DNA from: Rubrimonas sp036788415
GTDB lineage: Bacteria; Pseudomonadota; Alphaproteobacteria; Rhodobacterales; Rhodobacteraceae
Direction: 5' to 3'
DNA: 64,000 nt
NCBI RefSeq assembly: GCF_036788415.1
Contig: NZ_DAIQNN010000003.1
Location: 47,948-111,947, forward strand
Below, one piece after another: positions 7,910 through 17,492 of this stretch (position 1 is its first letter; each line of letters starts with the position of its first letter). The notes below the pieces were generated by a model that saw only the letters and a program-made list of their open reading frames with translations, was not told the origin of the DNA and did not search any database. Made by a program: the position numbers and the translations under genes.

Positions 7910-8719
7910 ATGCGGATCGCCATCGGTTGCGAACTCTCCTACGCGCTGCCCGCCGACACGCCGTTGATCGCGATGTTGACCGTGCATCACTCGCGCGCGC
8001 CGCAGCTGGAGCGGCCCGATTGGGTCGTCACGACGCCCGCCGTCCCGATCGAAAGCTATCGCGACGTGTTCGGCAACTGGTGCTGCCGTCTCGTCGCGCC
8101 CGCCGGCGCGTTCACTTTGGGCACCGACAGCGTGATCCGCGACCACGGCGCGCCAGACCCTGTGGACTGGAGCGCGGGACAGCACGAGGTCGCCGATCTC
8201 CCCGCCGAGACGCTGCAATTCCTGCTCGGCAGCCGCTATTGCGAGACCGACCGCCTGTCGGAGGAGGCGTGGCGGCTCTTCGCGGGAACGCCGCCCGGAT
8301 GGGCGCGCGTGCAGGCGATCTGCGATTTCGTCCATAACCATGTGACCTTCGGCTACGAACACTCGCGCGCCACCCGCACCGCCGCCGAGACCTATGCGGA
8401 GGGGCGCGGCGTCTGCCGCGACTTCACCCATCTGGCCGTGACCTTCTGTCGCTGCATGAACATCCCGGCCCGCTACTGCACCGGCTATGTCAGCGACATC
8501 GGCCAACCCCCGCCCTACGGCCCGATGGATTTCGCCGCATGGATGGAGGTCTGGCTCGGCGGGCGCTGGCGCGTGTTCGATCCGCGCAACAACAGCCCGA
8601 GGATCGGGCGCATCCTCATCGCGCAGGGGCGCGACGCGGCGGACGTGCCGCTGACCCACACTTTCGGACCCAATGCGCTGACGGGTTTCCGCGTCTGGAC
8701 GGACCAGATCCCGGACTGA
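7910..8719 (+). CDS. Transglutaminase-like (COG1305) protein with altered catalytic triad
   Basis: This 269-residue protein has an N-terminal beta region (1-130) and a transglutaminase-core domain. The nucleophile is Cys169 in GRGVCRDFTHLAV and the Asp position is Asp224 in WRVFDPRNN. Where classical members have His in an H-A-W-x-E motif, this protein reads FAAWMEVW (Ala209-Ala210-Trp211), so the usual catalytic His is absent. This may be a property of the subfamily rather than an isolated loss. No signal peptide is seen, so it is presumably cytoplasmic. Family members act as cysteine proteases or amide hydrolases. It follows the DMT gene by 83 bp on the same strand. Confidence 0.8.
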   Translation: MRIAIGCELSYALPADTPLIAMLTVHHSRAPQLERPDWVVTTPAVPIESYRDVFGNWCCRLVAPAGAFTLGTDSVIRDHGAPDPVDWSAGQHEVADLPAETLQFLLGSRYCETDRLSEEAWRLFAGTPPGWARVQAICDFVHNHVTFGYEHSRATRTAAETYAEGRGVCRDFTHLAVTFCRCMNIPARYCTGYVSDIGQPPPYGPMDFAAWMEVWLGGRWRVFDPRNNSPRIGRILIAQGRDAADVPLTHTFGPNALTGFRVWTDQIPD

Positions 8720-8822
8720 GAACCCCCCGCTGGACAGCGCCGCCGCGCTGCTGTCAAAGTCATGCGCATCGAGGCGCGTCGGCGCCCATCCGCTCTGCAT
8801 CGACAGACAGGGAGACCAGCAG

Positions 8823-10412
8823 ATGACCAAATCCTTCGGCGCGCTCGCCGCGGCGTCGCTTCTCGCGATGGCCGCCGTCCACCCCGCAGCCTTCGCCGAG
8901 ACCCCTCCCGACACGCTCGTGATCGCCGACAAGATCGACGACATCGTCTCCATCGACCCCGCCGAGGCGTTCGAGTTCTCGGGCACCGACATGCTCAACA
9001 ACGTCTACGACACGCTGGTCGAGCTCGACCCGACGCAGCCCGGCGTGCTCGTCCCCGGCCTCGCCGAAAGCTGGTCGGTCGCGGAGGACGGCGTCACCTA
9101 CACCTTCAGGATGCGCCCCGGCGTCACCTTCTCCTCGGGCAACCCGGTCCGCGCCGAGGACGCCGCCTTCTCGCTGCAGCGCGTGATCAAGCTCAACAAG
9201 ACGCCGGCCTTCATCCTCACCCAGTTCGGCTTCACGCCCGAGAACGTCGAGGAGCGCATCCGCGCCGAGGGCGACACGGTGGTGATCGTCACCGGCGAGC
9301 CCTTCGCGCCGACATTCGTTTACAACTGCCTCACCGCCATCGTCGCCTCGATCGTCGACAAGGAGGTGGTGATGGCCAATGAGGTGAACGGCGATCTCGG
9401 CTACGAATATCTCAAGGGCGCGTCGGCCGGCACGGGCGCTTATGTGCTGCGCAGCTACAAGCCCGCCGACAGCTATGTGCTCGACGCCCGCGAAGGCCAC
9501 TGGCGCGGCGACGCCAAGCTCAAGCGCGTGTTCCTGCGTCATGTGCCCGAGCCCTCCACCCAGCGCCTGCTGATCGAGAAGGGCGACATCGACATCGCGC
9601 GCACGCTGACGCCCATCGACGTGGACGGCCTCGCCGGCAACCCGGACGTCACCGTGACCTCCGACGTTGGCGGCTACATCCACTACATCGCGCTCAACCA
9701 GAAGCGCGAGCCGCTGAATAATCCCCTCGTGATCGACGCGATGCGCTGGCTGATCGACTATGAGGGGATGGCGAACAGCTTCCTGAAGGGCCAGCAGATG
9801 GTCCATCAGGCGTTCCTGCCGCGCGGCTATCTCGGCTCGATCGACGAGACGCCCTACAGCCTGAATGTCGAGAAGGCGAAGGCGCTGCTGGCGGAAGCCG
9901 GCGTCGGGCCGTTCACCACCTCGATCTCCGTGCGCAACAGCCAGGACCGCATGGAGATGGCGCAGTCGATCCAGAACACCTTCGCGCAGGCCGGCATCAC
10001 GGTCGAGCTGAAAGTGGGCACCGGCGCCGAAGTGCTGGGCGACTACCGCGCGCGCAACCACGACATCACGCTGCAGGCCTGGGGGCCGGACTATCCCGAC
10101 CCGCACACCAACGCGTCGACCTTCGCGGTCAACCCCGACAACAGCGACGAGGCGAAGCTGACCGGACAGCTGGCGTGGCGCACGGCCTACGAGCCGGGCG
10201 AGGTGATGGAGATGGCGCTCGCCGCCGTGGTCGAGCGCGACGCCGACAAGCGCGCGGCGATGTATCAGGAGATCCAGCGCCGCCACCGCGACGACTCGCC
10301 CTTCATCGCGATGTTCCAGTCGATCGACCAGACGGCGCTGCGGTCCAATGTCGAGGGCTTCTTCACCGGCGGCTCGACCGATCAGGCCACCTACTGGCTG
10401 GTCACGAAGTGA
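8823..10412 (+). CDS. ABC transporter periplasmic solute-binding protein (family 5, dipeptide/opine type)
   Basis: This 529-residue SBP_bac_5 protein begins with a Sec signal peptide ending near MAAVHPAAFA-ET. The mature part has the family hallmarks DTLVELDPTQPGVLVPGLAE, SWSVAEDGVTYTFRMRPGVT and the pseudo-DppA core. It captures a peptide, opine or related solute in the periplasm for the permease encoded downstream. It is the first gene of a five-gene operon, and a 14-bp hairpin separates it from the first permease gene, which would favour accumulation of this message over the membrane components. Family 5 also contains nickel and sugar binders, so dipeptide specificity is only a guess. Confidence 0.9.
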   Translation: MTKSFGALAAASLLAMAAVHPAAFAETPPDTLVIADKIDDIVSIDPAEAFEFSGTDMLNNVYDTLVELDPTQPGVLVPGLAESWSVAEDGVTYTFRMRPGVTFSSGNPVRAEDAAFSLQRVIKLNKTPAFILTQFGFTPENVEERIRAEGDTVVIVTGEPFAPTFVYNCLTAIVASIVDKEVVMANEVNGDLGYEYLKGASAGTGAYVLRSYKPADSYVLDAREGHWRGDAKLKRVFLRHVPEPSTQRLLIEKGDIDIARTLTPIDVDGLAGNPDVTVTSDVGGYIHYIALNQKREPLNNPLVIDAMRWLIDYEGMANSFLKGQQMVHQAFLPRGYLGSIDETPYSLNVEKAKALLAEAGVGPFTTSISVRNSQDRMEMAQSIQNTFAQAGITVELKVGTGAEVLGDYRARNHDITLQAWGPDYPDPHTNASTFAVNPDNSDEAKLTGQLAWRTAYEPGEVMEMALAAVVERDADKRAAMYQEIQRRHRDDSPFIAMFQSIDQTALRSNVEGFFTGGSTDQATYWLVTK

Positions 10413-10416
10413 GCCA

Positions 10417-10448
10417 TCGCGCGCCCGGAGACCGCTCCGGGCGCGCGA
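10417..10448 (+). other. 14-bp stem-loop between binding-protein and permease genes
   Basis: TCGCGCGCCCGGAG (10417-10430) pairs perfectly with 10435-10448 around a 4-base loop (ACCG), starting four bases after the stop codon of the solute-binding protein. No T-run follows, so it is more likely a 3' exonuclease barrier that stabilises the upstream message, or a partial terminator, than a full terminator. Such intercistronic hairpins are known to raise binding-protein over permease levels in other ABC operons. Confidence 0.75.
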
Positions 10449-10458
10449 CCTTCTCCCG

Positions 10459-11526
10459 ATGAGCGACATCGCCGCTGCTCCCGCGCGCCGCCCGTCGCGT
10501 CTGCTGTCCCGCCTGCGCGGGCTGGCGGGCGTGATGCTGGCGCTCGCCGCCACATTCCTCGGCCTGCTGCTGGTGACCTTCGTCATCGGCCGGGTCGTGC
10601 CCATCGACCCGGTGCTCGCCATGATCGGCGAGCGCGCCACCACCGCGCAATATGAAGCCGCCCGCCTCGCGCTCGGCCTCGACGAGCCGATCTGGAGGCA
10701 GTTCCTGATCTATGTCGGCGACGCGCTGCGCGGCGATTTCGGAACGTCGCTGCTGACGCGCCAGCCGGTCGCGCAGGACATTCTGCGGGTGTTCCCCGCG
10801 ACGCTGGAGCTCGCCACCATCGCCACGATCTTCGGCGTTCTGATCGGGGTGCCGGCGGGTGTTTTCGCCGCCTCCAGGCCCGGCGGGCTGGTCGATCAGG
10901 CGGTGCGGCTGATCGGGCTGATGGGCTATTCGATGCCTGTGTTCTGGCTGGGGCTGATGGGGCTCCTGCTGTTTTACGGCATTCTCGGCTGGGTGGGCGG
11001 GCCGGGCCGGCTCGACAGCGGCTTCGAGATGATGTTCGAGTTCGACGTCGAGCGCGTGACGGGGATGATCCTCCTCGACACCGCGCTCGCGGGGCGGTGG
11101 GACATCTTCCGGAACGCGCTCAGCCACATCGTGCTGCCGGCGGGCGTGCTCGGCTACTACTCGATGGCCTATATCAGCCGGATGACGCGCAGCTTCATGA
11201 TCGCGGAGCTGAGTCAGGAATACGTCACCACCGCCCGCGTGAAGGGGATGCCGGAATGGCGGGTCGTGTGGGTCCATGCGCTGCGCAACGTGATGGTGCC
11301 GCTGATCACGGTCGTGGCGCTCTCCTACGCCAATCTGCTGGAGGGCTCGGTGCTGACCGAGACGGTCTTCGCCTGGCCCGGCCTCGGCCTCTACATCACC
11401 AACGCGCTGTTCTCCGCCGACATGGCCGCCGTGATGGGCGGCACCATCGTCGTCGGCGCGGTGTTCGTCTGCCTCAACATGCTGTCGGACGTGCTCTACC
11501 GCCTCGTCGATCCGAGGGCGCGATGA
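10459..11526 (+). CDS. ABC transporter permease (DppB type)
   Basis: This 355-residue inner-membrane permease of the dipeptide/oligopeptide type has about six membrane segments. The start at ATG 10459 follows the stem-loop region; the frame is open upstream, but that part overlaps the binding-protein gene. Typical motifs are RLALGLDEPIWRQFLIYVGD, ATLELATIATIFGVLIGVPAG, and the EAA coupling loop around ELSQEYVTTARVKGMPEWRV near the C-terminus. It pairs with the next gene's product to form the translocation path and overlaps that gene by 4 bases (ATGA). It is slightly longer than the usual 310-340 residues. Confidence 0.92.
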   Translation: MSDIAAAPARRPSRLLSRLRGLAGVMLALAATFLGLLLVTFVIGRVVPIDPVLAMIGERATTAQYEAARLALGLDEPIWRQFLIYVGDALRGDFGTSLLTRQPVAQDILRVFPATLELATIATIFGVLIGVPAGVFAASRPGGLVDQAVRLIGLMGYSMPVFWLGLMGLLLFYGILGWVGGPGRLDSGFEMMFEFDVERVTGMILLDTALAGRWDIFRNALSHIVLPAGVLGYYSMAYISRMTRSFMIAELSQEYVTTARVKGMPEWRVVWVHALRNVMVPLITVVALSYANLLEGSVLTETVFAWPGLGLYITNALFSADMAAVMGGTIVVGAVFVCLNMLSDVLYRLVDPRAR

Positions 11527-12428
11527 GCGATCTGACTGCATGGCTGCTCGACCCCGCCCCCGCCTCGCGGACGCAGGCGCGGCTGGGGCAGGCGTGGCTC
11601 GGCTGGCTGCGGCTGCGGCGCAACCCGCTGGCGATGCTCGGGCTCGCCATCGTGGTCGCGCTGCTGGCGATGGCGGCGATGGCCCCGTGGATCGCCACGC
11701 ACGACCCGTTGGCGCAGGACCTGTCGCAGCGGCTGCTGCCGCCGGGCTCGGCGGGCCACTGGCTCGGCACCGACGAGTTCGGCCGCGACATCTGGAGCCG
11801 GATCGTGTTCGGCGCCCGCGTGACCTTGTATATCGTTGCGCTGGTGGTGGCGACTGCGCCCTTGTTCGGGCTGCTCGTCGGCGCGGTGTCGGGCTATTTC
11901 GGCGGCTGGGTCGATCAGGTGCTGATGCGCATCACCGACATCTTCCTCGCCTTTCCGCGCCTGATCCTCGCGCTGGCGCTGGTGGCGGCGCTGGGCCCCG
12001 GCATCGAGAACGCGGTGCTCGCCATCGCGCTCACCGCCTGGCCGCCCTACGCCCGCGTCGCCCGCGCCGAGACGCTGACGGTGCGCAGCGCGGACTACAT
12101 CGCCGCCGTGCGGTTGCAGGGAGCGGGGTCGGGGCGGATCATCTGGGGGCATGTCATGCCGATGTGCCTGCCCTCGGTCATCATCCGCGTCACACTCGAC
12201 ATGGCGGGAGTGATCCTGACGGCGGCGGGGCTCGGGTTCCTCGGTTTGGGCGTGCAGCCGCCGCTGCCGGAATGGGGGCTGATGATCTCGTCGGGGCGGA
12301 AATTCCTGTTCGACCAGTGGTGGGTGGCGACGATGCCGGGCCTTGCGATCTTCATCGTCTCGCTCGGCTTCAACCTGCTCGGCGACGGCCTGCGCGACGT
12401 GCTCGACCCGCGGAACTCCGGCAAATGA
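11523..12428 (+). CDS. ABC transporter permease (DppC type)
   Basis: This 301-residue second permease of the peptide-type importer begins with an N-terminal cytoplasmic stretch and helix (RNPLAMLGLAIVVALL), followed by HWLGTDEFGRDIWSRIVFGAR, the classic DppC/OppC signature. The EAA loop reads DYIAAVRLQGAGSGRI. It is coupled by ATGA overlaps to the gene before it and to the ATPase after it. Together with the DppB-like subunit it forms the inner-membrane channel. Confidence 0.93.
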   Translation: MSDLTAWLLDPAPASRTQARLGQAWLGWLRLRRNPLAMLGLAIVVALLAMAAMAPWIATHDPLAQDLSQRLLPPGSAGHWLGTDEFGRDIWSRIVFGARVTLYIVALVVATAPLFGLLVGAVSGYFGGWVDQVLMRITDIFLAFPRLILALALVAALGPGIENAVLAIALTAWPPYARVARAETLTVRSADYIAAVRLQGAGSGRIIWGHVMPMCLPSVIIRVTLDMAGVILTAAGLGFLGLGVQPPLPEWGLMISSGRKFLFDQWWVATMPGLAIFIVSLGFNLLGDGLRDVLDPRNSGK

Positions 12429-13258
12429 GCGCGCTTCTGGAGGTGGAGGACCTCCGCGTCACCTTCGACACCGAAGCTGGGCCAGTCGAGGCGGTGCGGG
12501 GCGTCTCCTTCACGCTGGGGCGCGAGCGGCTGGCGATCGTGGGCGAGTCGGGCAGCGGCAAGACGATCACCGGCCGCTCGATCCTGCGGCTGGTGCGCCC
12601 GCCGGGGCGGGTGAGCGCCAAGCGCATGGCGCTCGACGGGGTCGAGTTGCTGGAGCTGTCGGAGCGGCGGATGCGCGCGCTGCGGGGCCAGCGCATCGCC
12701 ATGGTCATGCAGGACCCGAAATTCTCGCTCAACCCGGTGATGAAGACCGGCGCGCAGCTGACCGAGGGGCTGCGCCTGCGCGACCGCATGGGCGCGCGCG
12801 ACGCCCGCCGCCGCGCGCTCGAGATGCTGGAGGCGGTGCAGATCCGCGACCCCGAGCGCGTGATGGAGGCTTATCCGCACGAGCTGTCGGGGGGCATGGG
12901 CCAGCGCGTGATGATCGCGATGATGCTGATCCCCAATCCCGACCTGCTGATCGCCGACGAGCCGACATCGGCGCTCGACGTCACGGTGCAGACCGAAGTG
13001 CTGAACATCCTCGACAAACTGGTGCGCGAGCGCGGCATGGGGCTGATCTTCATCAGCCACGACTTGCCGCTGGTGGCGCAGTTCTGCGACCGGGTGCTGG
13101 TGATGTACAAGGGCCGCGTGGTGGAGGAGATCGCCGCCGACCGGCTGTCGGAGGCGCGGCACCCCTACACGCGCGGGCTGCTCGGCTGCCTGCCGCGCAT
13201 CGGCGGCGCGCGCGGGCCGCTGCCCGTGCTCAAGCGCGATCCGGCATGGGAGATGTGA
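12425..13258 (+). CDS. ABC transporter ATP-binding protein (DppD type)
   Basis: This 277-residue nucleotide-binding subunit has Walker A GESGSGKT near residue 40, signature LSGGMGQR, Walker B LLIADEPTSALD and the switch His in FISHDLPLV. It ends with the oligopeptide-transporter C-terminal segment (HPYTRGLLGCLPR), which identifies the Dpp/Opp class. At 277 residues it is shorter than the usual 320-330. It overlaps the permease gene by 4 bases and precedes the second ATPase by 4 bases. Confidence 0.93.
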   Translation: MSALLEVEDLRVTFDTEAGPVEAVRGVSFTLGRERLAIVGESGSGKTITGRSILRLVRPPGRVSAKRMALDGVELLELSERRMRALRGQRIAMVMQDPKFSLNPVMKTGAQLTEGLRLRDRMGARDARRRALEMLEAVQIRDPERVMEAYPHELSGGMGQRVMIAMMLIPNPDLLIADEPTSALDVTVQTEVLNILDKLVRERGMGLIFISHDLPLVAQFCDRVLVMYKGRVVEEIAADRLSEARHPYTRGLLGCLPRIGGARGPLPVLKRDPAWEM

Positions 13259-13262
13259 GCGC

Positions 13263-14042
<780 letters not shown>

Positions 14043-14114
14043 CCTCCCCGCCGCCTTGCCCGCTTCCCCCCGATCCGCTATCGCCTGCGCGCATCGACAA
14101 GGGGCGCGCCGATC

Positions 14115-15614
14115 ATGGCCAAGGACGACAGAAAGCCGCGCCGGCCGCGCGCCGAGACGCCGAGGGGGTTCCGCGACTGGTTCGGGCCGGACGTGCTGGC
14201 GCGCGACGCCATGCTCGGCGCGATCACCGAAGTCTATCGCCGCTACGGCTTCGACCCGCTGGAGAGCTCCGCCATCGAGACGGTCGAGGCGCTCGGCAAG
14301 TTCCTGCCCGACGTGGACCGCCCCAATGAGGGCGTCTTCGCCTTTCAGGACGACGACGAGACCTGGCTCGCACTGCGCTACGACCTGACCGCGCCGCTCG
14401 CCCGCGTCTACGCCCAGCACCAGCGCGACTTGCCGACCCCCTATCGCCGCTACGCCGTGGGCCCGGTCTGGCGCAACGAGAAGCCGGGGCCGGGGCGGTT
14501 CCGCCAGTTCACCCAATGCGACGCCGACACGGTGGGGGCCGCCAGCGTCGCCGCCGACGCGGAAATCTGCGCCATGTTGGCGGATGCGCTCGAGGCGGCG
14601 GGGATCGCGCGGGGCGACTATCTGATCCGCGTGAACAACCGCAAGGTGCTCAACGGCGTGCTGGAGGCCATCGGCCTCGGCGACCCGGAGGCCGACGCCC
14701 ATGCGCGCGGCGTGGTCAGCCGTTCGGTGGACAAGCTCGACAAGCTGGGGCCGGAGGGCGTGCGGCTGCTGCTCGGCGAAGGCCGCAAGGACGAGAGCGG
14801 CGATTTCACGAAGGGCGCTGGGCTCGCTCCTGACCGGATCGAGCTGATCATGGGCTTTCTCGACGCCCGCCGCGACGACGCCGCCGCCACCTGCGCCGCG
14901 CTGCGCGACCTTGTCGGCCACACCGGCGTCGGCGCCGAGGGCGTCGCGGAGCTGGAGGAGATCGCCGCGCTGCTCGACGCGCAGAGCTACGGCCCCGAGC
15001 GCGTCGTGATCGACCCCTCGGTGGTGCGCGGCCTGGGCTATTACACCGGCCCGGTCTACGAGGCCGAGCTGACCTTCGAGATCCTCGACGACAAGGGCCG
15101 CAAGCGCCAGTTCGGCTCGGTGGCGGGCGGCGGGCGCTATGACGACCTCGTCAAGCGCTTCACCGGGCAGAGCACGCCCGCGACCGGCGTCTCGATCGGC
15201 GTGGATCGGCTCCTCGCAGCGCTGCGCGAGAAGGGCCGGCTGGCCGAGGCCGCGCAGGGGCCGGTGGTCGTCTGCGTGATGGACCGCGCCCGCATGGCGC
15301 AGGCGCAGACGATCTGCGCCGAACTGCGCCGCGAGGGAATTCGCGCGGAGGTGTTCCTCGGCGGCGGGAACATGGGCAGGCAGCTCAAATACGCCGACAA
15401 GCGCCAGAGCCCCGTCGCCGTGATCGAGGGCGAGGACGAGACGGCGCGGGGTGTGCTCCAGCTCAAGGACCTCCGCCTCGGCGCGCTGCTCGCCCAGAGC
15501 ATCGAGAGCAACGAGGCGTGGAAGGCCCAGCCGGCGCAGCTCGAAATCCCCCGCGCCGAACTGGTGGCGCAGGTGCGCGCGATGCTCGCCCGCCGCTACG
15601 ACGGCGCGGCCTGA
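14115..15614 (+). CDS. hisS: Histidyl-tRNA synthetase
   Basis: This 499-residue class II aminoacyl-tRNA synthetase charges tRNA-His in the cytoplasm. It shows TPRGFRDWFGPD near the N-terminus, motif 2 (WRNEKPGPGRFRQFTQCDAD), the histidine-binding RGLGYYTGPVYE stretch and motif 3 (FGSVAGGGRYDDLV), plus a C-terminal anticodon-binding domain starting near VVVCVMDRARM. It is followed 4 bp later by its paralog hisZ and then hisG, the order common in Rhodobacterales and other alphaproteobacteria. Confidence 0.97.
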   Translation: MAKDDRKPRRPRAETPRGFRDWFGPDVLARDAMLGAITEVYRRYGFDPLESSAIETVEALGKFLPDVDRPNEGVFAFQDDDETWLALRYDLTAPLARVYAQHQRDLPTPYRRYAVGPVWRNEKPGPGRFRQFTQCDADTVGAASVAADAEICAMLADALEAAGIARGDYLIRVNNRKVLNGVLEAIGLGDPEADAHARGVVSRSVDKLDKLGPEGVRLLLGEGRKDESGDFTKGAGLAPDRIELIMGFLDARRDDAAATCAALRDLVGHTGVGAEGVAELEEIAALLDAQSYGPERVVIDPSVVRGLGYYTGPVYEAELTFEILDDKGRKRQFGSVAGGGRYDDLVKRFTGQSTPATGVSIGVDRLLAALREKGRLAEAAQGPVVVCVMDRARMAQAQTICAELRREGIRAEVFLGGGNMGRQLKYADKRQSPVAVIEGEDETARGVLQLKDLRLGALLAQSIESNEAWKAQPAQLEIPRAELVAQVRAMLARRYDGAA

Positions 15615-15618
15615 GCCG

Positions 15619-16779
15619 ATGGCCGCCGACCGCGCCTACATCGCCGGGGGCCGCGTCGGCGCGCCGCGCGCGGCGCTGGCGGGCCTGTGCGCGCGGATCA
15701 TGGCGCTGTTCGAGGCGGCGGGCTGCATGCGGGTCGAGCCCGCGGCCCTTCACTCCGCCGACGCGCTGCTCGACGTCTATGGCGAGGATGTCCGCGCCCG
15801 CGCCTTCACGGTGGACGAGCCGGGCGGCGGCGCGCTGTTCCTGCGCCCCGACTTCACCGTGCCGGTCCTGCAACTCCACCTCTCCGCCCGCGCCGAGCCC
15901 GCCCGCTACAGCTATCTCGGCCCGGTCTGGCGGCGTCAGGCGCCGGGGTCCGCGCGCCCGACCGAATACCTTCAGGCGGGGCTGGAGATTTTCGGGGAGG
16001 AGGCCGCCGAGGCCGACGCGGAGATCTTCGCGCTGATCGCGCGCGCGCTGGCTGAGGGCGGCGTGGAGGCGCCCGAAATCGTGACCGGCGATCTGGGCGT
16101 CGCGGCGGCGATGCTGGATGCGGCGCCGATCCCCGACGCCCGCCGCGCCGCGCTCAAGCGCCACTTCTGGCGCCCGCACCGCTTCGCCGCGCTCCTGCGC
16201 CGCTTCTCTGCTCCCGCTCCCCCGCCGTCGCCCCGCCGCGCCGCGCTGCTGGCCGCCGCCGACGACCCCGCCGAGATCGCGGCCCTCGCCCATGCCGAGG
16301 GCGCGCTGGTCGGCGCGCGCGGGCTCGACGAGATCGCCGCGCGGGTCGAGGCGCTGGCCGAAGATTCGCGCGAGGCGCCGCTGCCGGCCGACCTCGCCCG
16401 CGCGCTCGACGCCGCCTTCGCGGTCGACGCCCCCGCCGCCGACGCCCATGCCCGACTTTCCGACCTCGCGCGCGGGGCGGGGCTCGACATCGGCCCGGCG
16501 CTCGACCGGTTCGCGCGCCGCCTCGACGCGCTGGCCGCGCGCGGCTTCGACGCGCACGCACTGCCCTTCCGCGCCTCCACGGCCCGGACGCTGGAATATT
16601 ACGACGGCTTCGTCTTCGAGATGGCGGCGCCGGGCCGCCCAGACTTGCCGCCGCTCGCCGGCGGCGGGCGTTACGACGGCATCGCCGCCGCCCTCGGCGC
16701 CGATCATGCGGCGCCGGCGGTGGGCGGGATCGTGCGGCCCGAGGCGCTGATGGCGGCGGGAGGGGGGCGGCCATGCTGA
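15619..16779 (+). CDS. hisZ: ATP phosphoribosyltransferase regulatory subunit
   Basis: This 386-residue HisS paralog lacks the anticodon-binding domain and serves as the regulatory partner of short-form HisG in the first step of histidine synthesis. HisS-like remnants are FLRPDFTVPVLQLHL, SYLGPVWRRQAPG, EYLQAGLEIFGEE, and a degenerate motif 3 (PPLAGGGRYDGIAAALG). It begins at ATG 15619, four bases after hisS, and overlaps the hisG start by 7 bases. The middle region (about 190-300) is Ala/Pro-rich and poorly conserved. Confidence 0.92.
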   Translation: MAADRAYIAGGRVGAPRAALAGLCARIMALFEAAGCMRVEPAALHSADALLDVYGEDVRARAFTVDEPGGGALFLRPDFTVPVLQLHLSARAEPARYSYLGPVWRRQAPGSARPTEYLQAGLEIFGEEAAEADAEIFALIARALAEGGVEAPEIVTGDLGVAAAMLDAAPIPDARRAALKRHFWRPHRFAALLRRFSAPAPPPSPRRAALLAAADDPAEIAALAHAEGALVGARGLDEIAARVEALAEDSREAPLPADLARALDAAFAVDAPAADAHARLSDLARGAGLDIGPALDRFARRLDALAARGFDAHALPFRASTARTLEYYDGFVFEMAAPGRPDLPPLAGGGRYDGIAAALGADHAAPAVGGIVRPEALMAAGGGRPC

Positions 16780-17483
16780 AGCTCGGCCTGCCCTCCAAGG
16801 GCCGCCTGCAGGAGCAGAGCATCGAGGCCTTCGCCGAATTCGGCCTCGCCATCGAGCGGCAAGGCGCGGAGCGGGAATATTCCGGCCGCCTGAATGGCGC
16901 GCCCGACGTCGCCCTCACCCTGATGAGCGCGGGCGAGATCCCGGCGGCGCTGGCGGCGGGCGAGATCCATCTCGGCGTGACCGGCCTCGACCTGATCGCC
17001 GAGCGCATCCCCGACGCCGGCCTCCGGGCGCCGGTGCTGGCGAAGCTCGGCTTCGGTCACGCCGACCTGATCGTGGCCGTGCCGGCCTGCTGGGCCGATG
17101 TCGAGACCATGCACGACCTCGACGAGGTCGCGGCGCAGTTCCGCGCGCGCCACGGCCGCCCGATCCGCGTCGCGACCAAATACCACCAGCTCGCCCGGCG
17201 CTTCTTCGCGCAGAGCGGGGTGGCCGATTACCGCCTCGTGGACAGCCAGGGCGCGACCGAGGCGGGGCCGCGCAACCTGACCTGCGAGGCCATCGTCGAC
17301 ATCACCTCCTCCGGCGAGACCTTGCGCGCCAACCATCTGCGCATCCTCGAGGACGGTCTGATCCTGCGGTCCGAGGCGGTTCTGGCGCTGGCGCGCGGGG
17401 CCGGCTGGGACGAACGCAGCCGCCGCGCGCTGGGAGAATTGGGGCGGCGCATCGGCTTCGACGCCGAGACCTTCGGGCTCTGA
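16773..17483 (+). CDS. hisG: ATP phosphoribosyltransferase, short form
   Basis: This 236-residue HisG of the short type lacks the C-terminal ACT-like regulatory domain and therefore needs HisZ. It begins LKLGLPSKGRLQEQS and carries LGVTGLDLIAER and the PRPP-binding region (EAIVDITSSGETLRANHL). It condenses ATP with PRPP, the committed step of histidine synthesis. Its overlap with hisZ fits stoichiometric production of the two subunits. Confidence 0.95.
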   Translation: MLKLGLPSKGRLQEQSIEAFAEFGLAIERQGAEREYSGRLNGAPDVALTLMSAGEIPAALAAGEIHLGVTGLDLIAERIPDAGLRAPVLAKLGFGHADLIVAVPACWADVETMHDLDEVAAQFRARHGRPIRVATKYHQLARRFFAQSGVADYRLVDSQGATEAGPRNLTCEAIVDITSSGETLRANHLRILEDGLILRSEAVLALARGAGWDERSRRALGELGRRIGFDAETFGL

Positions 17484-17492
17484 GGGCGGCGC

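Noticed and set aside
10417..10448. Full transcription terminator after the ABC binding-protein gene
   Set aside because: The stem is strong but there is no T-run and the next gene of the same transporter starts 10 bp later, so an intercistronic stabiliser is more likely.
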